Source: Candidatus Woesearchaeota archaeon (GTDB lineage: Archaea > Nanobdellota > Nanobdellia > Woesearchaeales > JAGWAF01). From it: 33,600 bases of DNA. Below the pieces are notes generated by a model, which saw only the letters and a program-made list of their open reading frames with translations, did not search any database and was not told the DNA's origin. The stretch spans positions 1-33,600 of the forward strand of contig JAGWAF010000049.1 in the NCBI GenBank assembly GCA_018302085.1, written 5' to 3'. The position numbers were made by a program, and so were the translations under genes. Below, in pieces: positions 20,955 to 28,901 of this stretch. How positions within the stretch are numbered: position 1 is the first letter of the stretch; each line of letters starts with the position of its first letter.

Positions 20955-22451
20955 ATGAACAGCGACCACATCCAACTAAAAAAAAGTATTGTGTCCCTTC
21001 TTATTCAAAAGAAGATTCTAGTGAGTGACGAACTTATTCATGTGTTGAATGATCCTGAGCTTCTTGAACGCCTCGGCAAAGAGGTCACTTCCGCTGACTT
21101 TGATGTCAACCTTGTTTTTCAATGGGTTGCAAAAAAGGAAAAAATTCCCACTGTGCTTTTCAACCCACTTGAAGTAGTATTCAGTTACAAAGATATCCCT
21201 AGGAAAAGAGAGTGCCGGGATTTCGTTAGCTATTTAAACGCCCGTTATGAGGCCCTCCAAAAAATGCTCCAACAGCGTCAAGAATTACAAGGTCTCACAA
21301 GCATTTCACGGGTGCTTGAAAAAAAAGACAAAGATACCCTAGCCGTTATTGCTATGGTGAACACGAAGGAGTACACTAAACAAGGAAATCTGATTCTCAC
21401 AGTAGAAGACCCTACAGGCATGATCAAGGTTCTCGTTAACAAAACCAAACAGGATCTCTTCACTTTGGCAAACGATCTCGTGCTGGATGAGGTTGTTGGC
21501 ATCATAGGCAAGACTGGCGATCGCATCATCTTTGCTAACGCCATCATCTTTCCGGATGTTCCCCTCACAAAGGAGTTGAAGAAAGGTCCTGATGATGTGT
21601 ATGCTATTTTCTTATCCGATGTGCATGTTGGTTCTAAATATTTTCTCAGGGAAAATCTTGAACGCTTTATCCGTTGGATCAGTGGGGAAGAAGGCACGGA
21701 TGAACAAAAAGCGATCGCGAGCAAAATCGGGTATGTTTTTGTTGTTGGGGATTTAATTGATGGAGTGGGCATCTACCCAGGGCAAGAAAATGAACTCCTC
21801 ATTAAAGATGTCAAGGACCAGTATGCTGAGTTTGCCAAAATATTTTCTGGAATTCCCCACCACATTAAACTTATTATTTGCCCAGGAAATCACGATGCGG
21901 TAAGGTTATCTGAGCCCCAGTTAGAACTCTATCATGAATTTGCACAACCTCTGTGGGATATGCCTAACGCAGTCCTCGTTACAAATCCGGCGTTGATCAA
22001 CATCGCGAGGGCCCCTGATTTTCCAGGATTTGATATTCTTGTCTACCACGGCTACAGCTTTGATTATTACGCTTCCCATGTTGGGGGCATTCGCAATAAC
22101 GGAGGGTATGAACGCGGGGATCTTATCATGAAATTTCTTTTACAGCGAAGACACCTTGCACCTACCCACACAAGTACGCTGTATATCCCCGACATAGAAA
22201 AAGATGCACTGATTATTCATAAAGTTCCAGACATTTTCGCGACGGGGCATATTCACAAATCTGCGGTTGCAAATTATCGTAATATTACTTTGATTTCAGG
22301 GTCGTGTTGGCAAAGCACTACTGCTTTTCAAGAAAAGGTAGGGCACAAGCCAGAACCTTGCAAAGTACCAATTGTTAATTTGAAAACAAGGCATGTTACT
22401 GTGTTAAATTTTGGGGATGAACAGGGCTATGAACGTGGTGGCGAAGAATGA
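20955..22451 (+). CDS. polB: DNA polymerase D small subunit (DP1), proofreading exonuclease
   Basis: 498 residues. N-terminal helical region, OB fold (about 115-205) and calcineurin-like phosphoesterase domain with all metal motifs: SDVHVG (221-226), GDLIDG (265-270), GNHD (311-314), YHGYSFD (364-370) and GHIH (431-434). Intact motifs suggest a working 3'-5' exonuclease. Partners with DP2, encoded next with a 4-nt overlap (ATGA), to form the archaeal replicative polymerase. The orc1-DP1-DP2 order is known from euryarchaea. Confidence 0.97.
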   Translation: MNSDHIQLKKSIVSLLIQKKILVSDELIHVLNDPELLERLGKEVTSADFDVNLVFQWVAKKEKIPTVLFNPLEVVFSYKDIPRKRECRDFVSYLNARYEALQKMLQQRQELQGLTSISRVLEKKDKDTLAVIAMVNTKEYTKQGNLILTVEDPTGMIKVLVNKTKQDLFTLANDLVLDEVVGIIGKTGDRIIFANAIIFPDVPLTKELKKGPDDVYAIFLSDVHVGSKYFLRENLERFIRWISGEEGTDEQKAIASKIGYVFVVGDLIDGVGIYPGQENELLIKDVKDQYAEFAKIFSGIPHHIKLIICPGNHDAVRLSEPQLELYHEFAQPLWDMPNAVLVTNPALINIARAPDFPGFDILVYHGYSFDYYASHVGGIRNNGGYERGDLIMKFLLQRRHLAPTHTSTLYIPDIEKDALIIHKVPDIFATGHIHKSAVANYRNITLISGSCWQSTTAFQEKVGHKPEPCKVPIVNLKTRHVTVLNFGDEQGYERGGEE

Positions 22452-25400
22452 GCGATGTACCCTTACCCATATCCCAATTGTCTGGTGCGGGTCTGCCCCC
22501 TATCCAAATCTATTTTGAAAAAATTGATAAGGAAATTGAAAGATCATATGTGGTCGCAAATGCCGCAAGAGCTCGTGGGTACGATCCTGCTCCCCAAGTT
22601 GAGATTCCTCTTGTGAGGGATATGGCACAGCGTGTTGAAGGAATTATTTCTGTCGTAGCTCCCCAAATCATCGGTTCGGGGGTAGCTGAACGCATCAAGG
22701 AGCTTGAACAAAAATACGGTGCTTTAGATTGGAGAGTTGCTTTAACGATAGCACTCGAGATAGCGCAGGAGAAATATTGTAAGTTTAAAGATAAAAAAGA
22801 GGCCATGGAAATAGGAATTAGGGTGGGCCTCGCATATCTCACCCTGGGGACAGTTTCTTCTCCATTGGAAGGTTTCGTCGAGCTTGTCATTAGAAAAACA
22901 AGGGATGGGAAAGAATATTTTGCAGTGAGTTATGCTGGTCCTATTAGAAGTGCCGGGGGGACAGGAGCTTCTGTTTCCGCAATTATTGTTGATTATGTAC
23001 GGAAGAATATGGGTTATGCAAAATATGATCCGACTGAAGATGAGATTAAACGTATGGAAAATGAGTTATATGATTATCATGAGCGTGTTGCAAATTTGCA
23101 ATATTTGCCAAGCAAAGAAGAAATAGAATTTCTGGTGAGAAATCTTCCAATTCAAATGGATGGTCCTGCCTCAGAGAAAATCGAAGTATGGAATTTTAAG
23201 GATCTTCCCAGAATTGAAACGAATAACATTCGCAACGGTCCTTGCCTAGTTCTTGGAGAAGGTATTGCACAAAAAGCTCCCAAATTATGGATGCAGCTTT
23301 CAAAGTGGGGAAAGGAATTTGGTTTAGAAGATTGGAACTTTTTAGAAGAATTTGTCAGTTTACAAAAAAAAATTAAAGCCCATGGTCAGTCGAAAGGAAC
23401 TGATAAAAAAACGATCGCCCCCGATTTTACTTTTATTAAAGACATTGTCGCGGGAAGGCCTGTGTTTACCCACCCTTTACGTGCAGGAGGTTTTCGTTTG
23501 AGGTATGGGAGATCAAGAACCTCAGGACTTTCTGCCGCTTCTCTGCATCCTGCGACCATGTACCTCTTAAATCAATATGTTGCAACAGGTACTCAGTTAA
23601 AATTAGAACGCCCTGGAAAAGCAGCGTCAATCACAGCATGTGACACTATAGAGGGGCCTATTATCAAAAAGAAAGATGGCTCTGTCATGCTTATATCGAC
23701 GTTGAAAGAAGCAAAGCAGATTGCAAATGAAGTTGAAGAAATTTTATTTTTAGGGGACATTCTTATTTGTTATGGTGATTTTTTTAACAGAGCTCATAAG
23801 CTTATTCCTCCTGGGTATTGTCCTGAGTGGTGGGTTGAAGAATTAAAAGAGAAATTAAAAGAGAAAGGGGGTGTTGAAAATAGTGAGGTCAATAATAATG
23901 TGAATAAGGAGGTTATCACAAAAGCGCTCAAAGATCCTTTGCAATATATCCCGTCAGCCGAAGAGGCTTTAGAAATTGCAAAAACATACGGGATTCCTTT
24001 ACATCCTTTCTACACATATCACTGGAAATTGCTTTCATATGAAAAGGCAATTGCCTTTATGCATTTTTTAGAAAAGGCAAATGTTCTGAAAGCTGAAAAT
24101 GGAGAGACGAATAAGATCGAAAAGATGATGATTGTTTACGATAAACAGCAAGATCAAGAAGCTAAACGCGCTTTGGAGGAGGCTGGTGTTCCGCACATTT
24201 TAGTCAATGAGGAGCATTGTGTCTTTGAAGAAAATACAGCATTAATATTACACGAGATGTTTCAATTATCCGATTCTTCAAAGATTCGGCAACTTATAAA
24301 AAATGCAGAAAATACAAAAGAACAATTTGATTTTCTTTCTTTGATCAATCAACATGCTCCATTTACCGTTAAGGACAAATCAGGTGTTTTCATCGGTGCA
24401 AGAATGGGTCGTCCTGAGAAAGCAAAGATGAGAAAGTTAACAGGTTCTCCCCATGTCTTATTCCCTGTGGGGGAGGAAGGTGGAAGGTTTCGTTGCTTTC
24501 AAAGTTCTTTAGAAGCAGGGAAAGTCACAGCAGAGTTTCCAACATTTTATTGTTATGAATGCGAGAAAGAAACAATTTTTCCTTTTTGCGAAGAATGTTT
24601 ATCACAAACAAGTAAACACTATTACTGTAAATTGTGCAAGCGTTTGATGAAAACTGAGTCATGCCCCCAGCATGGGATGGCGCGGCCATACCGTATAAGG
24701 GAATTAGATATCGGGCAATATTTTAGTTCAACACTAAAAAAATTGGATATGCAAGTTTTTCCTGACCTGATTAAAGGTGTAAAAGGAACTTCTAATAAAG
24801 GGCACATTCCAGAGCATATCGTGAAGGGAATTTTAAGAGCCAAGCATGATGTTTATGTGAACAAAGATGGCACAACACGTTATGACATGAGTCAGCTTCC
24901 TATCACTCATTTCAAACCAAATGAAATTGGTACTTCCATAGAAAAATTACATGAACTGGGTTACACCCACGACATTTATAATCAACCGTTGACTGGCAAA
25001 GGACAAATTCTCGAGTTAAAACCACAAGATATCATTCTTCCTGCAAGTGATGCATCTCCTGACGAGCGTGCAGATACTGTTTTTTTTAATGTAGCAAATT
25101 TTATTGATGAGTTGCTAGTTAAATTTTACAAATTGCCTTCGTTTTATAATTTAAAATCCCCCCAGGATTTGGTCGGGCATCTTGCCATTGCTCTGGCGCC
25201 TCATACTTGTGCTGCGATTACCACGAGGATTATTGGTTTTTCCAAAACCCAAGGTTTCTTCGCGCATCCATTAATTCATGCTGCTACCAGAAGAGATTGT
25301 GATGGCGACGAGGCCTGTGTAACTCTCCTTTTGGATGCTCTCATTAATTTTTCCCGTAGTTATCTTCCGGCGCATCGCGGAAGTACTCAGGATGCCCCTC

Positions 25401-26047
25401 TTGTCCTCACCTCACGATTAAAACCATCAGAAGTTGACGACATGGTGTTCCACATGGACGTTGCATTCTTCTATCCTCTTGAATTTTACAGGGCGTGTGA
25501 GGAATATAAAGATCCTTGGGAAGTAAAAATTGATCAGATTGGAAAACGTTTAGGGACACCTTTGGAAAATGAGGGGATGGGGTTTACGCATGACACAAGC
25601 AATATTAATAACACGGTGGAATGCGCAGCGTACAAAATCCTTCCTAGCATGGAAGAGAAGCTCAAAGGTCAAATGGATTTAGCCGTTCGAATCCGTGCTG
25701 TGGATGCTTCTGATGTCGCTCGTTTAGTGATTGAAAAGCATTTTTTGAAAGACACGAAAGGCAATTTAAGAAAATTTTCAACACAAGAGTTTCGTTGTGT
25801 TCACTGTAACGAAAAATATCGTAGGCCACCTCTCCTAGGTAAATGTTTGAAATGTAAAGGAAAGCTCATCTTCACAGTTTCTGAAGGCTCCGTTGTAAAA
25901 TATCTTGAACCCATGATCAGCTTGGCGGAACATTATCATGTCAGTGACTACTTGAAACAAACTATTTACTTGCTCCAAAAAAGGATCGAAGCGGTCTTTG
26001 GCAAAGAAAAGGACAAACAAATGGGTCTAGGGAGATGGTTTGGATGA
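22448..26047 (+). CDS. polC: DNA polymerase D large subunit (DP2), catalytic
   Basis: 1199 residues, full length and without an intein. The catalytic subunit has a double-psi beta-barrel core related to RNA polymerases. Active site RRDCDGDE with Asp952 and Asp954. Zinc modules: CYEC...CEEC...CKLC with CPQH (about 700-745) and CVHC...CLKC (about 1117-1137). Conserved YAGPIRSAGGTGAS near the N-terminus and GGRFRCFQSS. The C-terminal QMGLGRWF is a PCNA-interacting peptide. A charged insert (EKGGVENSEVNNNVNKEVI, about 470-490) seems lineage specific. Coupled to DP1. Confidence 0.97.
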   Translation: MSDVPLPISQLSGAGLPPIQIYFEKIDKEIERSYVVANAARARGYDPAPQVEIPLVRDMAQRVEGIISVVAPQIIGSGVAERIKELEQKYGALDWRVALTIALEIAQEKYCKFKDKKEAMEIGIRVGLAYLTLGTVSSPLEGFVELVIRKTRDGKEYFAVSYAGPIRSAGGTGASVSAIIVDYVRKNMGYAKYDPTEDEIKRMENELYDYHERVANLQYLPSKEEIEFLVRNLPIQMDGPASEKIEVWNFKDLPRIETNNIRNGPCLVLGEGIAQKAPKLWMQLSKWGKEFGLEDWNFLEEFVSLQKKIKAHGQSKGTDKKTIAPDFTFIKDIVAGRPVFTHPLRAGGFRLRYGRSRTSGLSAASLHPATMYLLNQYVATGTQLKLERPGKAASITACDTIEGPIIKKKDGSVMLISTLKEAKQIANEVEEILFLGDILICYGDFFNRAHKLIPPGYCPEWWVEELKEKLKEKGGVENSEVNNNVNKEVITKALKDPLQYIPSAEEALEIAKTYGIPLHPFYTYHWKLLSYEKAIAFMHFLEKANVLKAENGETNKIEKMMIVYDKQQDQEAKRALEEAGVPHILVNEEHCVFEENTALILHEMFQLSDSSKIRQLIKNAENTKEQFDFLSLINQHAPFTVKDKSGVFIGARMGRPEKAKMRKLTGSPHVLFPVGEEGGRFRCFQSSLEAGKVTAEFPTFYCYECEKETIFPFCEECLSQTSKHYYCKLCKRLMKTESCPQHGMARPYRIRELDIGQYFSSTLKKLDMQVFPDLIKGVKGTSNKGHIPEHIVKGILRAKHDVYVNKDGTTRYDMSQLPITHFKPNEIGTSIEKLHELGYTHDIYNQPLTGKGQILELKPQDIILPASDASPDERADTVFFNVANFIDELLVKFYKLPSFYNLKSPQDLVGHLAIALAPHTCAAITTRIIGFSKTQGFFAHPLIHAATRRDCDGDEACVTLLLDALINFSRSYLPAHRGSTQDAPLVLTSRLKPSEVDDMVFHMDVAFFYPLEFYRACEEYKDPWEVKIDQIGKRLGTPLENEGMGFTHDTSNINNTVECAAYKILPSMEEKLKGQMDLAVRIRAVDASDVARLVIEKHFLKDTKGNLRKFSTQEFRCVHCNEKYRRPPLLGKCLKCKGKLIFTVSEGSVVKYLEPMISLAEHYHVSDYLKQTIYLLQKRIEAVFGKEKDKQMGLGRWFG

Positions 26048-26057
26048 AATAGTTGTA

Positions 26058-26876
26058 TTAAAGCAAAAAAGCCTCGACGAAAGCTCCTAAAATAATGACC
26101 CCTGCAGAAATCAAAAATAGGACAAGGCCGTCGATCGTAATTATCTTAAATTTTTTTGAAAATAACTTCTCACGCAATGTTGCCGTACTGATGATGCCCC
26201 CGCTTAAACTCGCTCCAAAATAACCCAGGGCTTCTAGAAATGTGTGGGGAAATACTCCCAGAAATAATGAAAGAAAGGCAATGAAGGGGGAAATTCCTTG
26301 GGCTGTCGCAGCTTGATGCGCAATGTAACCGAAGATCGCGCCCCACACGGATGCGTTCCACGTCAATAAAAACACGGAACCAGCACCATAAATGAAAGAT
26401 AAAATAAGGAAGATAACTAGCACTTTCAAATTATTTTCCAACAATGAAAAGAATCCTTGTTGAAAGGTCGCTGCCGCTCCAGAACCGTCTATAATCATTC
26501 TTTGGTAAATACTTAATTGGGATGAAAACAAATGCTGCCTTGCAAGATTTGGCAGTATGATGGAAAACGCTGAGAAGGTTAACAAAATTCCAAAAAACAT
26601 GAAAAAATAAATTTTCATCATGTCCTTATGCGCCGAAAACAATTTTCTTAAGCTAAACTTTTTGAACTTCGCCTCAGCGTTTTCCTCCAGTTGCAATAAT
26701 CGGTTTAATGAAGGCACGATGGCAATGGTGGTAAAGGCGATTGCGGCAAGACTTGGGTTACCAGGAAAGAGGATCAATGCAGTAACCATACTAAGCAGGG
26801 AATAGAATAGCCCAAGAAGAAATGCATACTGCGGCTTCTTTGTCAACCATTTCTCAGAGTATATTTGTTCAAACAT
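26058..26876 (-). CDS. SpoIIM/DUF95 family membrane protein
   Basis: 272 residues with five or six membrane helices. Family features: the NASVWGAIFGY turn, FLGVFPHTFLEALGYFGASLSGG and a final GLVLFLISAGVIILGAFVEAFLL helix. In Bacillus SpoIIM joins the membrane-remodelling machinery of engulfment; archaeal homologues have no assigned role, though membrane stability or division is often proposed. Ends 10 nt from the convergent DP2 stop. A TATA box 26 nt upstream supports the ATG. Confidence 0.9.
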   Translation of the reverse strand: MFEQIYSEKWLTKKPQYAFLLGLFYSLLSMVTALILFPGNPSLAAIAFTTIAIVPSLNRLLQLEENAEAKFKKFSLRKLFSAHKDMMKIYFFMFFGILLTFSAFSIILPNLARQHLFSSQLSIYQRMIIDGSGAAATFQQGFFSLLENNLKVLVIFLILSFIYGAGSVFLLTWNASVWGAIFGYIAHQAATAQGISPFIAFLSLFLGVFPHTFLEALGYFGASLSGGIISTATLREKLFSKKFKIITIDGLVLFLISAGVIILGAFVEAFLL

Positions 26877-26897
26877 ACCCTTTTTGTATTTTTGAGG

Positions 26898-26905
26898 TAT
26901 AAAAA
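26898..26905 (-). promoter_or_regulatory. TATA box of SpoIIM-like gene
   Basis: TTTTTATA on the minus strand, centred about 26 nt before the ATG at 26876. Confidence 0.6.
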
Positions 26906-26953
26906 AGTGTCGATATCTTTTTCTTGAATTTTTTTGATTATTTTTATTTTTTT

Positions 26954-26985
26954 AAAGAGAAGTTTGAATAATCTCTCAATTTGCT
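26954..26985 (+). repeat. tandem-hairpin repeat family 1, truncated copy
   Basis: AAGAGAAGTTTGAATAA followed by a TCAATTTG segment, matching the left arm and loop of the diverged copy at 8924. The right arm is missing; a complete copy begins at the next base. Confidence 0.55.
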
Positions 26986-27073
26986 GAGAAGTTTGAAATA
27001 ATGAGAAATACTCAAACTTCTCTAGAGAACTTTGCCTAAAACACTCTATTTTTTGCGTTTTGCAAAGTTCTCT
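26986..27073 (+). repeat. tandem-hairpin repeat family 1, complete copy
   Basis: 88 nt, differing from 14139-14226 by about one base (ACTCTATT against ACTCCATT). Both hairpin stems are perfect. Confidence 0.85.
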
Positions 27074-27134
27074 ATAGTGAAGGCACCAAATATTCGAACA
27101 TGAATAGTGCATTTTCACTATCACGAAAAGTATT

Positions 27135-27222
27135 GAGAAGTTTGAAATAATAATAAATACTCAAAATTCTCTAGAGAACTTTGCCTAAAACACTCCATTT
27201 TTTGACATTTGCAAAGTTCTCT
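27135..27222 (+). repeat. tandem-hairpin repeat family 1, complete copy
   Basis: 88 nt. Hairpin B is perfect with the TTTTTTGACATTT loop type also seen at 14333-14508. Hairpin A has a few unmatched bases (TCAAAATTCTC). Confidence 0.8.
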
Positions 27223-27263
27223 ATTGTAATGTTCGATAATTTAATGTTTTGAGTATATTTTCT

Positions 27264-27368
27264 TTAAGTTTTGCCAAGTCGTTTGCGCTTTTCTTTCTTC
27301 ATGCGCTTGCGTTGCCATTTCCAACGCATCTGCCCCTTTTTTTTCCAACGTCGTGAACTTCGTTTCAT
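27264..27368 (-). CDS. rpl41e: ribosomal protein eL41
   Basis: 34 residues, extremely basic: MKRSSRRWKKKGQMRWKWQ... followed by RKRMKKEKRKRLGKT. It matches the archaeal eL41 pattern, a single helix of Lys, Arg and Trp bridging the ribosomal subunits; the MKRxxRxWKKKGxMRWKW start fits what I recall of Thermococcales eL41. A start at the internal Met14 would give a 21-residue form like eukaryotic eL41, but the longer start fits archaeal members. Too short for ordinary gene finding. It lies 27 nt after tRNA-Glu on the same strand and lacks a well-spaced promoter of its own, so it may be co-transcribed with the tRNAs. Confidence 0.88.
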   Translation of the reverse strand: MKRSSRRWKKKGQMRWKWQRKRMKKEKRKRLGKT

Positions 27369-27395
27369 GCTGTATACCTCAAATGTTATCTCAAA

Positions 27396-27470
27396 TGCCC
27401 CCGTCGGGATTTGAACCCGAGTCGCAAGCTCGAAAAGCTCGCATGATTGGCCGGACTACACTACAGGGGC
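27396..27470 (-). tRNA. tRNA-Glu (UUC)
   Basis: 75 nt, intronless. Acceptor GCCCCTG/CGGGGGC, the D-arm sequence GTGTAGTCCGGCCAATCAT typical of archaeal tRNA-Glu, anticodon stem CGAGC/GCTTG with loop TTTTCGA (anticodon TTC), T-arm CTCGGGTTCAAATCCCGA. Discriminator A; CCA not encoded. It begins 9 nt after tRNA-Ile ends, so both come from one precursor. Confidence 0.95.
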
Positions 27471-27493
27471 TCTTAATGATGGGCCCTCGGGGA

Positions 27494-27508
27494 CTTTCAC
27501 ATTGCTGT
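27494..27508 (-). other. T-loop intron of tRNA-Ile (position 59/60), 15 nt
   Basis: The BHB is textbook: outer helix GGGG/CCCC, central 4-bp helix TTCA/TGAA, 3-nt bulges AAA and AGT, and inner CA/TG closed by a GCAA tetraloop. Cutting after the second bulge base on each strand rebuilds TTCAAAT. Confidence 0.85.
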
Positions 27509-27530
27509 TTTGAACCCCGGACCGCTGGCT

Positions 27531-27556
27531 GTCTTGAGTGTGCTAGAACACCGCCA
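27531..27556 (-). other. anticodon-loop intron of tRNA-Ile (37/38), 26 nt
   Basis: Relaxed BHB: outer helix CTGGT/GCCAG, central CTTA opposite CAAG (three pairs and an A-C mismatch), 3' bulge ACA, inner helix GGTGT/ACACT with a TCTAGC loop and an enlarged 5' bulge. The canonical splice site gives loop CTTATAA. Confidence 0.75.
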
Positions 27557-27622
27557 TATAAGACCAGCGCTCTAGACCAGGCTGAGCTATGGGCCCATCA
27601 GGTACTGCGAAATCGTAAACCA

Positions 27623-27630
27623 TTTATAAA
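27623..27630 (-). promoter_or_regulatory. TATA box of tRNA-Ile/tRNA-Glu(/eL41) transcript
   Basis: TTTATAAA centred 30 nt before the tRNA-Ile 5' end. Confidence 0.55.
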
Positions 27631-27710
27631 GCTTTTGACAAATTCATTTGTTTATACTCTCGATTCCTTCTTGCCAGGTGCAAGCCAGTTAAGTGCGTAA
27701 AGATAAAGAA

Positions 27711-27718
27711 TTTATACT
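27711..27718 (+). promoter_or_regulatory. TATA box of lipoate/dehydrogenase operon
   Basis: TTTATACT centred 25 nt before the lipA ATG. It appears to be the only promoter for the six overlapping genes. Confidence 0.6.
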
Positions 27719-27738
27719 GCATCGGCTCCTATTTTTCC

Positions 27739-28611
27739 ATGCTTGTTCAAATTTCCCAACAGCCCCTCCAAAAACCGGACTGGATTAGGGTAAGGCTTCC
27801 AACCACGGAACAATTTTCACGTCTGAAAACTATGCTCAGAAGGGCAAGTCTACACACGGTTTGCGAAGAAGCAGCGTGCCCCAATATTTACGAATGTTTT
27901 TCCCAAGGTGTTGCAACGTTCATGATAATGGGGGATGTTTGCACTCGTCATTGTCTCTATTGCCATGTCAAATCAGGAAAACCTCATTATTTTGATGATA
28001 ATGAACCGAGAAAAGTTGCAGAGAGTGTGCGTCACTTAGGTCTTCACTATACGGTTATCACTAGTGTCACTCGAGACGACCTTCCTGATGGGGGGGCAAC
28101 ATGGTTTGCGCGAACGATACAACAGGTTAAGGAGAAAAGCTCTTGCATTGTCGAGGTGCTTGTTCCTGATTTTCAGTACAGCCCTGATTCGTTGAAGACG
28201 GTTGTCGCGGCTTCCCCCGATGTCTTTTCGCACAATATCGAAACCGTGCAGCGCGTTTATCCCCATGTCAGGCCACGCGGGGACTTCAAAAAAAGCTTAC
28301 AACTTTTGAAGGACATAAAAAAAATAAATCCTGCCATGCACACAAAATCAGGATTCATGCTAGGACTTGGAGAAGCTCATGAGGAAATTGTGGAACTGCT
28401 CCATCAGTTGAGGGATGTTGGTTGCGATTTTCTTTCTGTCGGGCAATATCTGCAACCATCTCCAAAACACGTAAAGGTACAAAAGTTTTATACTCCAGAA
28501 GAATTTTTTCAGATACAAAAAAGGGCATATCAGCTTGGTTTTAAGCATGTGGAAGCGGGTCCACTCGTGAGGAGTTCATATCGTGCAGACAAATTAAAGG
28601 AAAAATTATGA
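27739..28611 (+). CDS. lipA: lipoyl synthase
   Basis: 290 residues. Radical-SAM enzyme inserting two sulfur atoms into an octanoyl group bound to the E2 lipoyl domain. Auxiliary 4Fe-4S cluster Cys42, Cys47, Cys53 (CEEAACPNIYEC), radical-SAM CxxxCxxC (Cys68, 72, 75) and the C-terminal RSSY serine motif. TRDDLPDGGA and RPRGDFKKSL are family marks. Bacterial-type LipA; its presence in this archaeal operon may reflect ancient transfer (inference). First gene of the operon; stop overlaps lplB by 4 nt. Confidence 0.96.
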   Translation: MLVQISQQPLQKPDWIRVRLPTTEQFSRLKTMLRRASLHTVCEEAACPNIYECFSQGVATFMIMGDVCTRHCLYCHVKSGKPHYFDDNEPRKVAESVRHLGLHYTVITSVTRDDLPDGGATWFARTIQQVKEKSSCIVEVLVPDFQYSPDSLKTVVAASPDVFSHNIETVQRVYPHVRPRGDFKKSLQLLKDIKKINPAMHTKSGFMLGLGEAHEEIVELLHQLRDVGCDFLSVGQYLQPSPKHVKVQKFYTPEEFFQIQKRAYQLGFKHVEAGPLVRSSYRADKLKEKL

Positions 28612-28901
28612 AAAGCATTTACAAAGTTCCACGGGGAAAATTAATTAGGGTTGATTGTGTTCTTGATCAGGAGAGGAATGAGAAGATTAAAGCGATCAAA
28701 ATCACAGGAGATTTTTTCTGTCACCCTGAAGAAAAATTTAATGCCATTGAGCAAGGGTTATATGATACTTATTTTGAAGAGGCAGCACTTCTTGAAAAAA
28801 TAAAAAAAATAATTCATGAAGAGAAACTTTCCATCTTAGGATTTTCTCCTGAAGACTTAGCAAAAGCTATTCTGTTATGTACCCCGATGTGCAAACCATG
28901 A
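28608..28901 (+). CDS. lplB: lipoate-protein ligase accessory subunit LplB
   Basis: 97 residues. Equivalent to the C-terminal domain of bacterial LplA, which is a separate protein in archaea such as Thermoplasma. Marks: KVPRGKLIRVDCVLD, IKAIKITGDFFCHPEE and the IEQGLYDTYFEE helix. It enables lipoate adenylation by the LplA subunit. Overlaps both neighbours by 4 nt (ATGA), fitting equal synthesis of the two subunits. Confidence 0.92.
   Translation: MKSIYKVPRGKLIRVDCVLDQERNEKIKAIKITGDFFCHPEEKFNAIEQGLYDTYFEEAALLEKIKKIIHEEKLSILGFSPEDLAKAILLCTPMCKP

Larger units (their letters stand above)
26877..27263. other. repeat-filled intergenic gap, SpoIIM / eL41
   Basis: 387 bp without a believable gene. 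It contains the SpoIIM promoter, one truncated and two complete family 1 repeats, and between the complete copies a 48-nt hairpin candidate (ATAGTGAA at 27074 pairing with TTCACTAT ending 27121). Confidence 0.65.
27480..27596 (-). tRNA. tRNA-Ile (UAU) with two introns (37/38 and 59/60)
   Basis: 117 nt precursor, 76 nt after removing two introns. Acceptor GGGCCCA/AGGGCCC (six pairs plus an A7-A66 mismatch), D-arm GCTC/GAGC, anticodon stem CTGGT/GCCAG with loop CTTATAA after splicing, giving anticodon TAT. T-stem CGGGG/CCCCG; the T-loop becomes TTCAAAT, the standard form, only after removing 15 nt. Discriminator A, no CCA. Isoleucine is assigned from the anticodon, the GGGCCCAUAGCUCAG 5' half and A73. 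Most archaea read AUA with a modified CAU anticodon; a genomic UAU is unusual. Confidence 0.85.

Noticed and set aside
22448-26047. Intein in DP2, as found in some archaeal polymerases
   Set aside because: The frame runs through the conserved blocks without Hint-domain motifs, and the length is normal.
26843-27124. 93-residue minus-strand frame beyond the SpoIIM start
   Set aside because: Reads through family 1 repeats and overlaps the SpoIIM start and promoter.
26954-27222. Clustered family 1 copies as a CRISPR array
   Set aside because: Copies are 88 nt, self-complementary in two hairpins, and also scattered singly elsewhere; no cas genes are in the window.
27480-27596. Reading this tRNA as a pseudogene because of the long T-arm and anticodon loops
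   Set aside because: Both extra segments are bounded by BHB-type structures and their removal restores standard loops; the acceptor, D and T stems are intact apart from one mismatch.
27353-27700. 115-residue frame with proline-rich start
   Set aside because: Covers tRNA-Glu and tRNA-Ile on the opposite strand; the typical peptide from antisense tRNA (PSGFEPE) gives it away.
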